Origin: JADLCX01 sp964630785
Lineage (GTDB): Bacteria; Planctomycetota; Phycisphaerae; Phycisphaerales; UBA1924
Assembly (NCBI GenBank): GCA_964630785.1
Contig: CAZVZG010000012.1
Span: 1-64,000, forward strand
Direction: 5' to 3'
DNA length: 64,000 nucleotides
Part shown: positions 40,535 to 49,798 of the stretch, one piece after another
Position numbering within the stretch: the stretch's first letter is position 1
Layout of the letters: each line of letters opens with the position of its first letter
Made by a program: the position numbers and the translations under genes
Notes under the pieces: generated by a model
Told to the model about the DNA's origin: nothing
The model's input: only the letters and a program-made list of their open reading frames with translations
Databases searched by the model: none

Positions 40535-41872
40535 CTACCCGACCAGCCGCATGATCTCGGCCACCTTCGACTGGTCCCGCTCGGCGTAGACCGCGTCCGT
40601 AACGCGGGCGCTCGCGTGCCCGAGCACCAGGGCCGAAGCCTCAAGGCCGTGCTCCCGCCGGTAGAGCGTCGCGGCCGTGTGGCGGAGCTGGTACGGGAAC
40701 CACCGGTGCTCCTTCCGCCAGGTGTCCAGGGCCGCTTTGAGGCCGGTCGAAGCGAGGCGCTTCCGCCACGCCTCCCGGGTCTCATCGTCGCGCTTGGCCA
40801 GAGGCGCGGGCGGCGGGAAGGCCACGTCGCAGGCGTACTGCACGGCCCGGTAATACGCCCGCGCGTCGTAGCGGTCGCCCGCGGTCTTTTTCGGCTCGGC
40901 CTTGCGGTTGGTCCCGGCGCGGTTGCCGCACGAGAGCGGCGTCTTCCGCGCCGCGGCCCGTGTCGCCCGCCGCTCCGCGTCCGCCTCGGCGGGGCAGAAG
41001 AGGTACGCGGCCGGCGGGCGGTCCATGAACCGCTCCAGCACGGCCTGCGCCTTGGGGCCGAGGAAGAGCACGCGGTCGTGCCCCATGTACTGCGTCTTGT
41101 GCCGTTCGGGGCGGACCACCCAGACCCCGTCGCCGCCGGAGGTATCGATGTCGCACGAGCGCAGGCTGAGAACCTCGTCGGGCCGCGCTCCGGTGAGCAA
41201 CTGCAACCGCACGGCCGCAGCGACCGGGCTGGCCATGTACGGCAGCGTCTTCTCGACGACCTCGACCGGCACGGGCTTCACGACCCGCCCAGCCCGCGCC
41301 TCGCAGCGCCCGGGCTTGAGCGGGTCCACCGCCAGCAGCTCCACTCTCACGCTCGCGGAGACGATCTCCTGCGACGCGGCCCACTTGAAGAGCCGGCACA
41401 GCCGCCGCACCTGCGCGTTGGTGTAGGTGACGCCCCAGCCCCGACGGCCGCTCTCCTCGTCGTCGCGGATCATCTCGTCGCGGAGCCGCTGCAGCCGCCT
41501 CGGCCCGAACGCCGAAGCGGGCGTCGAGCCGTACGAGCGCCGAAGGAGCCGGATGAGGGCCTTGAAGTGCCCCTGCTCGTTCGCGTTGAACTGCGGTGCC
41601 CGCATCCGCCAGAAGCGGGCGCACAGCTCGGAGACGGTGATGCCGCCCGAGCCGTCCGGCCCGCCAGCGGCGGGCTTCTCGAAGTCCGGGTCGATCAGGC
41701 GGCGTCCGTTGGCTTCCCACTCGGCGACGACACGGTGGTACAGCTCGCGGCTCTCGGGCGAGCCGTACTCACCCAGCCAGTAATCCCGCCGCCGTTTGGT
41801 CGCGGCGTCGGTCAGGGTGACGATGGCCTGGTTGCGGTCGTGGCGCTTGCGATAGCCCGGGGTCTTCGGCAC
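40535..41872 (-). CDS. int: Tyrosine-type site-specific integrase
   Basis: A 445-residue tyrosine recombinase. An N-terminal arm-binding-like region and a SAM-like core-binding domain (about 75-190) precede the catalytic domain with TGARPDEVLSLR (first Arg, near 228), YQLRHTAATLY (Arg near 396) and GHASARVTDAVYAERD with the nucleophile Tyr near 427. It integrates DNA at a tRNA 3' end by strand exchange through a 3'-phosphotyrosine. It begins 115 bp from the right attachment copy in tRNA-Asp, which fits its role. Convergent with the DUF3883 remnant, 26 bp apart. Confidence 0.92.
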   Translation of the reverse strand: MPKTPGYRKRHDRNQAIVTLTDAATKRRRDYWLGEYGSPESRELYHRVVAEWEANGRRLIDPDFEKPAAGGPDGSGGITVSELCARFWRMRAPQFNANEQGHFKALIRLLRRSYGSTPASAFGPRRLQRLRDEMIRDDEESGRRGWGVTYTNAQVRRLCRLFKWAASQEIVSASVRVELLAVDPLKPGRCEARAGRVVKPVPVEVVEKTLPYMASPVAAAVRLQLLTGARPDEVLSLRSCDIDTSGGDGVWVVRPERHKTQYMGHDRVLFLGPKAQAVLERFMDRPPAAYLFCPAEADAERRATRAAARKTPLSCGNRAGTNRKAEPKKTAGDRYDARAYYRAVQYACDVAFPPPAPLAKRDDETREAWRKRLASTGLKAALDTWRKEHRWFPYQLRHTAATLYRREHGLEASALVLGHASARVTDAVYAERDQSKVAEIMRLVG

Positions 41873-41894
41873 GGGGGCACCTCCCGAAACTCCA

Positions 41895-41914
41895 GCGCGG
41901 TGCGCGCACCGCGC
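41895..41914. repeat. 20-bp perfect palindrome near the integrase end of the element
   Basis: GCGCGGTGCGCGCACCGCGC lies 22 bp upstream of the integrase ATG and 73 bp inside the right attachment copy. Same core as the palindrome at 36884-36901. Confidence 0.65.
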
Positions 41915-41986
41915 GGAAATCGTTTCGAGCTGCGCCCCCGACCGTCGGGGGGTACCCGTATCTTACGGGTTCAGCAAGGTTTATCG

Positions 41987-42063
<77 letters not shown>

Positions 42064-42251
42064 AACGGGTTGTTTCGCCCCTCCGGCCGGCCCCGCGGCC
42101 GCCCGGTCGGGCGAGGGGAAATGTAGTCGGCTTGCGCCGGAGGTCAAGGAGGAGGCATCGGGCATCGGGCACTGGGCTTCAGGAGAGCCGGTGCTTGTGT
42201 GCGGGATGTCGAGGGGCGCCCTTTCGTTTCGCGGGGCTGATGAGATGACGC

Positions 42252-42464
42252 TCAGCGATTGGGTTGGGGCGGCAGGTCGATGTTGTTGACCTCTTGCAGG
42301 CCGAACGCCGAGCCGCCCTTGCCGATCTTGGACGCCTGGACAAACACGTACGCCGACGCCGCGATGAGCGCGACGACGGCGAGCGCGAGCAAGCCGGTGT
42401 AGATGTTCAGCGAGGGGCCCCGCTGCATCTGGCCGCCGGGCATCTGCATTCCGAACTGGCTCAT
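42252..42464 (-). CDS. Small membrane protein
   Basis: A 70-residue protein: a Met/Gln/Gly-rich start (MSQFGMQMPGGQMQRG), one membrane helix (about 23-44, TGLLALAVVALIAASAYVFV) and a short polar tail. Family not recognised. It is downstream of the coiled-coil gene on the same strand and may be part of its transcript, though two hairpins lie between them. Confidence 0.6.
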   Translation of the reverse strand: MSQFGMQMPGGQMQRGPSLNIYTGLLALAVVALIAASAYVFVQASKIGKGGSAFGLQEVNNIDLPPQPNR

Positions 42465-42560
42465 GGGTCACCTGTCTTGGGCCGCGGGGCGGTGATGCTC
42501 CGCGGCGGGTTGATTCGACGTATTCCCGCTCCACCCAATCCGACGCCACACCCCCTCCTG

Positions 42561-42609
42561 CATCAACGCTGCGCGTTGATGCTGTCCTCCCCCGCCGGGG
42601 GCGGGGGAG
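42561..42609 (-). repeat. Two adjacent GC-rich hairpins
   Basis: First stem CATCAACGC / GCGTTGATG (42561-42569 with 42573-42581), second CTCCCCCGC / GCGGGGGAG (42587-42595 with 42601-42609). They follow the stop of the coiled-coil gene by about 20 bp on the minus strand. They may act as a terminator; the second resembles the hairpin inserted in mmsA. Confidence 0.6.
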
Positions 42610-42630
42610 GGGGCTTGGGATCGCTGACGC

Positions 42631-43491
42631 TCACTCGATCCGGCTGAGGACCACGTCGTCCTTGAGCACCTGCATGCCCTTGCGGGTCAGCGTGATGCGC
42701 CCGACAGCGGAGTTGGGCTCGACGCGGACGAGCGCGATGCTGGCGACGAAGTCGTTACCGCGGATGACGTGCATCAGCGTGTTCTCTTTCAGGCCGCGGT
42801 TGGAGCCCTCGTTGATCACAACCAGGTCGCCGGTCGGGCTGGGGGTGACCTCGGTGACGGTGGCCCGCACGAGCGGTCCGACGAACTCACGCGGCTCGGT
42901 GACGGCGGTCGCGCCGGTGAGGGCCGAGCCGCCCTGCTGGACGGCCTGCAGCGAGAGCTTGGCCTCTTCGAGCTGCTCCTTGAGCGCCCGCGAGTTCTGC
43001 TCCAGCACTTCACGCTGGCCCGTGAGCTCGTTCACGCGATCGACCAGGTCGATCTCTCGCTTGGACGACTTGACGAGGTCGTCGCGGAGCTTGGAGTTTT
43101 CATCGCGGTAGTTCTTGATGAGCGCGGCCTGGGTGTCGGCCGTCGCGCCGAGCTGCGAGATCTGGTTGCGGATCGCGTCGGCGTCGGCCTTGGCCCGCTC
43201 CACCTGCGAGCGGAGGTCGGTCTGCTCGGCGTGCAGCGTCGAGAGCTGTTGCAGGAGCGAGGCTTTGTCGTTCTGGGTGGCCTGGAGTTTCTCCTGAAGC
43301 GCCGCCTGCTGCGACGCGGAGCTGGTGACCTGCTCCTTGGCCGTCGACTCCGTCGAAAGGCGCAACTCGCGCTCGTGCTCAATGCTCGCCTTGAGTCGGT
43401 CGGCGTTGGTCGCGTACGCCATCGAGAGCGCGGCGAGCAGCAGGCTCAACACCGCACAGAACACCACAAGAATCTTGGTCAGAACGTGCAC
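42631..43491 (-). CDS. Membrane-anchored coiled-coil protein
   Basis: A 286-residue protein from GTG 43491 (VHVLTKILVVF), preceded by AGGAG. One N-terminal membrane helix (about 4-26) is followed by a long coiled coil (about 30-190, many Gln, Lys and Glu heptads such as EVLEQNSRALKEQLEEAKLSL). A small beta-rich C-terminal domain follows (LVRATVTEVTPSPTGDLVVINEGSNRGLKE ... DDVVLSRIE), like the C-terminal fold seen in some envelope coiled-coil proteins of the MreC type. No enzymatic motif. Likely a periplasmic structural protein; this is inferred from topology. Confidence 0.72.
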   Translation of the reverse strand: MHVLTKILVVFCAVLSLLLAALSMAYATNADRLKASIEHERELRLSTESTAKEQVTSSASQQAALQEKLQATQNDKASLLQQLSTLHAEQTDLRSQVERAKADADAIRNQISQLGATADTQAALIKNYRDENSKLRDDLVKSSKREIDLVDRVNELTGQREVLEQNSRALKEQLEEAKLSLQAVQQGGSALTGATAVTEPREFVGPLVRATVTEVTPSPTGDLVVINEGSNRGLKENTLMHVIRGNDFVASIALVRVEPNSAVGRITLTRKGMQVLKDDVVLSRIE

Positions 43492-43784
43492 AGTCCGCTC
43501 CTGGGTTCTATTCGATCTCGGGCCCGTCCGGCCCGGTCCGTTCCGCTCCCGCCCTGATTCGACACGGTCGCCCGGGCCCTGCTTCGGGGCCGACACTCGG
43601 GCCGCCGGAGCGCGGGAGGCTCCGGTTCTCGACCGCCGGCGGGTTGCGGCCGGCGGCGCCTTCTATCCGTACCAGATTCCGCACGGTTCGGCCGACTTTG
43701 GCCGGCCGCACGGAGTGGGTGCAACGGTAGCCTCCCCACCCTCGCCGGCCACGCGCCGCGAGGAAGTGAGGGGCGGGGAGCACA

Positions 43785-43814
43785 GTGATACCGCACAAGG
43801 CCCGTCTGTGTCAA
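43785..43814 (-). promoter_or_regulatory. Sigma-70-like promoter for the coiled-coil gene
   Basis: Minus strand: TTGACA (43814-43809), an 18-bp spacer, TATCAC (43790-43785). It lies about 290 bp upstream of GTG 43491 in a 453-bp gap. The rest of that gap (43492-43944) shows no gene or stable structure I can support. Confidence 0.45.
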
Positions 43815-43944
43815 CCGCCGGGTTTTCAAGGCCTTGCCGGGCCTTGCGAGCGGGCGGGATCGCCTGAATCGGACCGCTCAATCTTCCGTTGCATCCCCGG
43901 ATTTTGGCCCCGCGGGTGGCCCGGCAGCGGCGAGCAGGACCCCC

Positions 43945-45063
43945 CTACCGATCCCCCGTCTGAACGCCCGACACGGCCTGGGTCTCCGCGTCCGTGATCT
44001 TGACGATCGCCGCGGCCGCAGCGACCCGCACCCGGCCCACCGGGTCGCCCAGCATGTCCGCCAGCGTGGGCAGGTTGTCGATCTGCCGGGTGGCGCCGTA
44101 CACGAAAGCCGATTGGGCCCGGAGCGAGTCCTTTTCGCTCTGGCGGTACTGGTCGGCGATGTAAGAGCCCTGCCGCTGGCCCATCTTCGCCAGCGCCGCG
44201 GCCGCACCGAGCCGGATCTCCGCCGGCATGAACTGCTTGCTGTCGTCCTGCACCGCGGTGAGCACGATCAGGCGGTTGACCGAAGCCTGGTCGCGGAGTT
44301 GTCCGACGATCTGGCAGGCCAGGGCGGTCGCCTCCAGGTCCTCGGGCTTGGCGGGGAACAACGCCGCGCGGATTTCCTGGATGGCCCGATCGTCGCCCAG
44401 TTTGGTCTCGGCCTCGGCGAGCTGCAAGGCCCAGATCCGCACTTCCGCGGGCGAGGCGCGGCTTGTGCTCGCGTGGGCGCTGTCGCGCAGCAGGTCGAGC
44501 GCCGATGGATCGCCGATGTCGCCCAGCAGAAACGCGGTCTGCGAGCGGACACGCAGGTCCTTGTCGTAGAGCATCGCGGCCATGGGCGTCAGGTCCGTGC
44601 CCTCGCCGCAGCGGTGCAGAGCGTACAGGGCCGAGGCACGCACCTGCGGGGTCGCATCGTTCACGAGCGGGCGGACCTTGGACACGGCCGCGTCGAGCTT
44701 GGCCCGGCCAACGGTCATGGCCGCCACCGCCCGCACGGCGATGACCGGGTCGTTCACGGCCGCATCGAGCACCGGATAGAGCCGCGCCGGCGAAACCTGC
44801 AGAGCCTCGATCGCGTTGACCCGCTCCTCGGGCGGGCCGGACGCCGCGGACGCGGCCAGGAACGTCAGCGCCTTCTCGCGCAACGTCGCCCGCATGACCG
44901 GATCGCGGTACACGCCCGGGTCGGCGGCCCGATCCGCCGCCGCCACCGGGGCGGCTTCGCGGGTCCGGTGGCGCGAGGTCTTTTTCGCGGGCGAGCTCTC
45001 GCACGCGACCAGGAACCCGCACCCGCAGATCAGGACGGTCGCGACGATCGTGTTTGATTGCAT
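43945..45063 (-). CDS. HEAT-repeat lipoprotein
   Basis: A 372-residue protein with a lipoprotein signal (lipobox FLVAC, Cys near 21). The rest is HEAT/ARM-like helical repeats, e.g. RVNAIEALQVSPARLYPVLDAAVNDPVIAVRAVAAM, DATPQVRASALYAL, KDLRVRSQTAFLLGDIGDPSALDLL and DPVGRVRVAAAAAIVKI. Such solenoids bind proteins; no catalytic site is seen. Mature domain expected in the periplasm. It follows lnt by 54 bp on the same strand, a fitting neighbour since Lnt acylates lipoproteins, but functional linkage is not shown. Confidence 0.8.
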   Translation of the reverse strand: MQSNTIVATVLICGCGFLVACESSPAKKTSRHRTREAAPVAAADRAADPGVYRDPVMRATLREKALTFLAASAASGPPEERVNAIEALQVSPARLYPVLDAAVNDPVIAVRAVAAMTVGRAKLDAAVSKVRPLVNDATPQVRASALYALHRCGEGTDLTPMAAMLYDKDLRVRSQTAFLLGDIGDPSALDLLRDSAHASTSRASPAEVRIWALQLAEAETKLGDDRAIQEIRAALFPAKPEDLEATALACQIVGQLRDQASVNRLIVLTAVQDDSKQFMPAEIRLGAAAALAKMGQRQGSYIADQYRQSEKDSLRAQSAFVYGATRQIDNLPTLADMLGDPVGRVRVAAAAAIVKITDAETQAVSGVQTGDR

Positions 45064-45117
45064 GAACAGGGACTCCTCCGTGCGAGCGGCCCGACTCTGC
45101 GGGCTCGAACGCAGATG

Positions 45118-46962
45118 CTACCTCAACCGGCGGCCGATCGCGCGGGACCGCCGGCCAACGATCCATGCCCACGCCGCGAGGGCCGAGCCCGCGCACAGCG
45201 TGACCCAGGCGAAGAGGTTGCCGATCGACCCGAAGATCGTCGTTCGATCGGTCAGTTCGACGGTCGCGATCATCGCGCCGTCCGAGCGGGTGGGGCTCTT
45301 GAGAGGCTCGACGGCCGCGAGCGGGAGCATCTTTCCGGCGGCGTCGATCGCGCCCGACACGCCCGTGTTCACCGCCCGCACCATCGGCACGCCCAGCTCC
45401 ACGCACCGCCACCGGGCGATGAGCAGGTGCTGATACCGGCCCGCATCCGACGGCACCGGCGCATCGGTGATGTCGCCGAACCAGCCGTCGTTGCTGAGAT
45501 TGATCATGAGGTCGGCCCGGCGCTTGCCGTGCGGGCCCCCGTACACCAGCCGGCGGCACAAGTCCGACCGGGTGACCTCAAAGCAGATCGGTGTCGCCGC
45601 GGCCACCTCGCGGCCGTCGATCGTCAGTCCGGAGATCGTGATGGGGTCTGGGTGCCGGCCGACCGAGAGGTCGAACTTCATCCCGCCGGCGCCCAGCGAG
45701 AGCACCTCCTGCTGCACCGATGGCCACCGCCACACGACCGGGATGACCTCTCCGAAGGGCGTCAAGGCAATCTTGTCGTAACGCGCCGCCGAAACCTTGC
45801 CGTTGTCCAGCAGCACAACGCTGTTGTACTTGTGGTCGTAGGCGAACTTCGCTTTTCCATCGGGCCCCCGCTCCAGCCGTGCGCCGTCGATCTCGTCGGA
45901 ACCGATGAGCATCGGTATCCGGCTCTCGGTCTGCAAACGGAGCAAGGCCCGCACCAGGAGCATGTTCAGCGATTGCTCGTCCGAACTGATCTCGGGGTGG
46001 TTGGCCCTGACCACCGCCTCGAACACCTCCACCGCCGGCGCGTTGAGACTGTTGCCGGGGAACATCGTCTCGGGCCAGAGGATCAACTGCGGAGCGGGCT
46101 GATTGTCCGTCAGCTTGCGCGTGAGCACCATGAACCGGCCGAAGTCGCTGGTGATCGAATCGGTCGACCACTGCATCTTCGCGCCCTGCGGCACGTCGGT
46201 CTGCACAATGCCGACGCGAAGTTCTCGCTGCGTGTTTGCAGGCCCTTCTCCTTCCCGCCCCACGATCGATGCGGCGATCCACACGATGAGCACCACGCCC
46301 GCGCCCACGCCCCCCCACCGCCGCTGAACGCCCGACCATCCGGCCGCGTCCGCCAGACTGCCCGCCAGCGCGATCACCAGGAAGCTGACGAAGTACACCC
46401 CGAACACTGCGGCCGGCGCGGCCAGACGCGGCGAGTCGATCAAGGGGTGGGCCGCGAGAAACCACGGATAGCCGGAGAGCACCACCTCTCCCCGCAGCAC
46501 CGAAACGGCAACGCACACCAGCGGCGCGGCGACCACCATGGGGACCCGGCGCCCGCACGTCCGCACCACCGCCAGCAGATACACGGTCAGGGCTGACCAG
46601 GCCGCCAAGTAGATCGCCAGGAGCGGATACCCCACCGGCGTGACGTTCAGCAGCCACGCCTGCTCGGCGAACCACAGCGGCAGTGTGCCCAGCCCGAAAA
46701 GGAACGCCGCACGTCGAGGCGACGGCCCGCCCCCCACTCCCCCAATCCCCCCACCCCCCCCACCGCCCCCACCGCCCAATCCCCCCGCCGCGCCTGTTCG
46801 GCACGCCGCCCAGAGCAGCACGCCCACCGCGGCGAAGGTGAGCGGCCAGAGCGACACCGGTGGGAGCGACAGGTACACCAGCAGTCCGTAGGCGAGCCCG
46901 CTCCACAAGGGAGTGAACCGGCCGGGAGGCGAGTTGGACGTCTTCGGCGTTGAGGCCGGCAT
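45118..46962 (-). CDS. lnt: Apolipoprotein N-acyltransferase
   Basis: A 614-residue integral membrane enzyme that N-acylates the lipidated Cys of apolipoproteins at the periplasmic side. The N-terminal half has about seven membrane helices. The nitrilase-like half carries the triad: WPETMFPG (Glu near 298), YDKIALTPFGE (Lys near 396) and TPICFE (Cys near 458), plus NLSNDGWFGD. A Gly-rich insertion (about 60-75, almost pure Gly) is encoded by C-runs and could be prone to slippage. It is longer than the usual 500-550 residues because of this and other loops. Confidence 0.92.
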   Translation of the reverse strand: MPASTPKTSNSPPGRFTPLWSGLAYGLLVYLSLPPVSLWPLTFAAVGVLLWAACRTGAAGGLGGGGGGGGGGIGGVGGGPSPRRAAFLFGLGTLPLWFAEQAWLLNVTPVGYPLLAIYLAAWSALTVYLLAVVRTCGRRVPMVVAAPLVCVAVSVLRGEVVLSGYPWFLAAHPLIDSPRLAAPAAVFGVYFVSFLVIALAGSLADAAGWSGVQRRWGGVGAGVVLIVWIAASIVGREGEGPANTQRELRVGIVQTDVPQGAKMQWSTDSITSDFGRFMVLTRKLTDNQPAPQLILWPETMFPGNSLNAPAVEVFEAVVRANHPEISSDEQSLNMLLVRALLRLQTESRIPMLIGSDEIDGARLERGPDGKAKFAYDHKYNSVVLLDNGKVSAARYDKIALTPFGEVIPVVWRWPSVQQEVLSLGAGGMKFDLSVGRHPDPITISGLTIDGREVAAATPICFEVTRSDLCRRLVYGGPHGKRRADLMINLSNDGWFGDITDAPVPSDAGRYQHLLIARWRCVELGVPMVRAVNTGVSGAIDAAGKMLPLAAVEPLKSPTRSDGAMIATVELTDRTTIFGSIGNLFAWVTLCAGSALAAWAWIVGRRSRAIGRRLR

Positions 46963-47005
46963 TGGGGGGATGGGTCGGGATGGTGCTCGCCGCGGACCGG
47001 CGCGG

Positions 47006-47911
47006 TCACTTGCCGGCGTAGTCGATCACACGGGCGATCTCACTGCGCAGTTCGGTGCGGCTCACCACGCGGTCCACCATGCCCGCCTTGAGCAGGTACT
47101 CCGAGCGCTGGAAGCCCTCGGGCAGCTCCTGCCGGATGGTCTGCTGGATCACCCGCGGCCCGGCAAACCCGATGAGGGCTTTGGGCTCGGCGAGAATCAC
47201 GTCACCGAGCATCGCGAAACTCGCGGTGACGCCGCCGGTCGTCGGGTCGGTCAGCACGCTGATGAACAGGCCGCGGGCGTCGTCGTGCCGGGCCAGTGCG
47301 GCGCTGGTCTTGGCCATCTGCATGAGCGACAGGCCCGACTCCTGCATCCGCGCGCCGCCCGAGCCGCTCACGATCACCACGGGCAGGTTGCGCGACGTGG
47401 CCGTCTCGATCGATCGCGTCACCACCTCGCCCACCACGCTGCCCATCGAGCCCATCATGAACGACAGGTCGAGCACGCACAGCATCGCGGCACGGCCCTT
47501 GACAAAGCACGTGCCCGCGAGCACCGCGTCGTTCGCGCCGCTCTTGATCTGTTCAGCGAGCAACCGATCACCGTAGCCCTTCACGTCGCGGAACTTCAGC
47601 GGGTCGGTCGGCTGAAGGTTCGTAAACATCGCCTCGAACGAGCCCGGGTCGGCCAGTTGCTTCACACGCTCGGGCGCGCCAATCCGGAAATGGTGCGTGC
47701 ATTCAGGGCAGACGTGGAGGTTGGCCTCCATCTGCTTGCGGTAGATCATCTGCCCGCAGCCCGGGCAACGCAGCCAGAGCCCCTCCGGGATGGCGGTCTT
47801 GCGCGGCGACTTCGCGTCCGTCCAGGTCTTCGCAGCGCCGGACGCGGGACCGGTGCCCGTCGCGGACGGAGCGGAGGGGGCTGGGGCTGGGGGCGTGGCC
47901 AGTTTGCTCAT
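47006..47911 (-). CDS. accD: Acetyl-CoA carboxylase carboxyltransferase subunit beta
   Basis: A 301-residue subunit that transfers carboxyl from biotin carrier protein to acetyl-CoA, giving malonyl-CoA for fatty-acid synthesis. The four-Cys zinc ribbon (CPGCGQMIYRKQ and CPECTHHFR) is near residues 45-70. The crotonase-like core follows with DLSFMMGSMGSVVGE, VSGSGGARMQESGLSLMQM, SVLTDPTTGGVTASFAMLGD and FAGPRVIQQTIRQ. ATG 47911 (MSKLATP) is chosen over 47947. An Ala/Pro-rich N-terminal extension (about 1-35) precedes the zinc domain. accA is not in the window. Confidence 0.94.
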   Translation of the reverse strand: MSKLATPPAPAPSAPSATGTGPASGAAKTWTDAKSPRKTAIPEGLWLRCPGCGQMIYRKQMEANLHVCPECTHHFRIGAPERVKQLADPGSFEAMFTNLQPTDPLKFRDVKGYGDRLLAEQIKSGANDAVLAGTCFVKGRAAMLCVLDLSFMMGSMGSVVGEVVTRSIETATSRNLPVVIVSGSGGARMQESGLSLMQMAKTSAALARHDDARGLFISVLTDPTTGGVTASFAMLGDVILAEPKALIGFAGPRVIQQTIRQELPEGFQRSEYLLKAGMVDRVVSRTELRSEIARVIDYAGK

Positions 47912-47976
47912 TGCACGATCCTTGGGCTCGACCGGTGTTGGCTGCATCTTCGATCAGTCGCTTGCACGGTCCGCGG

Positions 47977-48651
47977 TCACGCCGCCGAGATCGACGGCTC
48001 CCGCCGCGACCCGACCAACAGGTCCCACGATTGATCCGGCTTGACCTCGAACCACTGGGGCTGCGGCCGGGTCTCAATTGCCGAGCACAGTTCGTTGCTC
48101 GGACGACCCGCCAACACACACCGCACGAGCGCGTCCGCAATAGGACGCAGGACAACACCCACCCCTTCCCCTGTTCCCCCCATGCGAGAGACGGACGTCG
48201 CCCCCCGGCGACCACCGAGTTTGCCGATCGCCCTCCGGAGCGCCGGCAACAGGCGGAGGGCGAACACGTCCAGGCTCTCCCCCTCGGGCGGCACGACCGA
48301 CGCGGGGTCGTCGTCCCACTGCTTGCCCGCGCGGCAGAACCGCTCCTCCAACTCGGAACGGAGCATCCCCTCCCAAAGTCCGAAATGGACCTCGTCCAAG
48401 TCTTGGACCGGGATCACCTTCGCCCCCGAAACTTCCGCGAGCACCGCCGCCGTGGATGTGGAAGCCTCGTCCGGGCCGCAGACGATGGCCGCCAACGGCG
48501 GATGGCCCAACGCGGCCACTTCCCGGCGGATTTGCTCCACCCCCCGGGGCGAGAGCGGCAGGTCGGTCGAGCCCTGGAGACGGGCCGCATCGACCCACTC
48601 CGTGGCCCCCGTTCTCAACATCAGGATCCGTTGTGTGGCGATCTTGGCCAT
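47977..48651 (-). CDS. Histidine-phosphatase-fold protein with lost catalytic histidines
   Basis: A 224-residue member of the phosphoglycerate-mutase-like superfamily, recognised by LMLRTGATEWVDAARLQG, LPLSPRGVEQIRREV and DEVHFGLWEGMLRSELEERF. In active members the first block reads RHG; here it is RTG, so the phosphorylated His is Thr. The second block, normally (S/A)HG, reads VVLRPIADAL, so that His is also missing. The Arg of the middle block (usually followed by TA) is not evident. It is therefore probably a non-catalytic binding protein. ATG 48651 (MAKIATQR). Upstream of accD on the same strand. Confidence 0.75.
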   Translation of the reverse strand: MAKIATQRILMLRTGATEWVDAARLQGSTDLPLSPRGVEQIRREVAALGHPPLAAIVCGPDEASTSTAAVLAEVSGAKVIPVQDLDEVHFGLWEGMLRSELEERFCRAGKQWDDDPASVVPPEGESLDVFALRLLPALRRAIGKLGGRRGATSVSRMGGTGEGVGVVLRPIADALVRCVLAGRPSNELCSAIETRPQPQWFEVKPDQSWDLLVGSRREPSISAA

Positions 48652-48918
48652 AGGCCGTTGTACGCCTCCGCGTTCCGTGACGCCTTTGATCGTCGGCCCA
48701 TGCCCCCGTTGCGAGGCCGCGCCCGCCGGGGTCGGCGGGGTATGGCGGGGATGGGTTTGGGGCATCCTGCCCCTTACGAAGGTCGGCAGTGTAGCCATCG
48801 GCGGTTCAGCCAACCAAGCCGTAAATTGGGTTATCAACACCCGAACAGGCTGCTCCAAGCCCGATCGACCGCCATGACCACGCCTGTTTAGGCCATCTTC
48901 GGACGCGGGTTCGCAGGC

Positions 48919-49701
48919 TTATCGGTCTTTGATTGGGTCGGTTTTGGAGCCCCTGAGCCGCTGGATCGCTGCTCCCCGCCTGGCCACTGGCTCGCCAAAG
49001 ACCCCACTCCCAGAGACCACTACGTCGCACCCGGCGTCCAGGCAGGCGTCCACGGTCTGTGCGTGGATGCCCCCATCCATTTCGAGCCGCTGGTTGGGCG
49101 TGAGCTCTGGGCCGATAACCCGGACCTTGTCCAATACCTCGGCCATGAATGACTGGCCGCCGAACCCGGGGTTCACCGACATCACCAGGATCAACTCGAA
49201 CGGTTCGAGGTGGGGCATGATCCGCTCGACCGGGGTAGGCGGGTTGATTGCCAGACCGACCGAGACCGCCCCCTGGGGCGATTCGAGCTCCCGGATCCGC
49301 CGGGCCATCGGCTCGATCTCGCCCGGGGGCAGGACCTCGACGTGGAAAGTGATGTGGTCCGCCCCCGCCTTCACGAACGACTGGGCGTGCAGCCACGGGT
49401 CGGTGACCATGAGGTGTACGTCCAGGAACGCATCGGGCATGTGCCGGCGAAGGGCCTTCACCATGTCCGGCCCGAGCGTCAGGTTGGGAACGAAGTGTCC
49501 GTCCATGACGTCCACGTGCAACAGGTCGGCGTGCCCGGAGTCCGGGCGCGGCCGGCGGGTGATGACTCCGAATCCCGATGAGGGCGGCGGCGCCGGGAGG
49601 ACGGTCCGGCACTCGGCGCCCATATCGGCGAAGTCGGCGGACAGGATCGACGGCGCGATCAGGGGTAATCGCGGGGGGTGGGTAAAGAGGTTTCGGAACA
49701 C
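48919..49701 (-). CDS. rpe: Ribulose-phosphate 3-epimerase
   Basis: A TIM-barrel enzyme interconverting ribulose-5-phosphate and xylulose-5-phosphate in the pentose phosphate pathway. Motifs: IAPSILSADFADM, LLHVDVMDGHFVPNLTLGP with the metal ligands and catalytic Asp, DVHLMVTDPWLHAQSFVKAGADHITFH, LVMSVNPGFGGQSF and LEMDGGIHAQTV with the second catalytic Asp. The body is about 235 residues, plus a Pro-rich loop after CRTVLPAP. The start is uncertain: GTG 49701 or ATG 49752; the longer frame to 49875 would overlap the divergent transporter gene and is unlikely. Confidence 0.93.
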   Translation of the reverse strand: MFRNLFTHPPRLPLIAPSILSADFADMGAECRTVLPAPPPSSGFGVITRRPRPDSGHADLLHVDVMDGHFVPNLTLGPDMVKALRRHMPDAFLDVHLMVTDPWLHAQSFVKAGADHITFHVEVLPPGEIEPMARRIRELESPQGAVSVGLAINPPTPVERIMPHLEPFELILVMSVNPGFGGQSFMAEVLDKVRVIGPELTPNQRLEMDGGIHAQTVDACLDAGCDVVVSGSGVFGEPVARRGAAIQRLRGSKTDPIKDR

Positions 49702-49798
49702 GCCGAAGGTTAGCGCACGCGATCCCGGGTTCCCGATCGCACCGCGTACCATCGCCGACCGATATGCCCTCCTCCATCTCCAACCCGGGCCTGACCCC

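Noticed and set aside
42128..42139. Extra member of the GCAA hairpin family (CGGC-TTGC-GCCG)
   Set aside because: The stem is only 4 bp and the GGCTC head is absent.
48929..49798. A 290-residue N-terminal extension of the substrate-binding protein
   Set aside because: It is antisense to rpe, which is well supported. The signal-like segment starts at ATG 49799.
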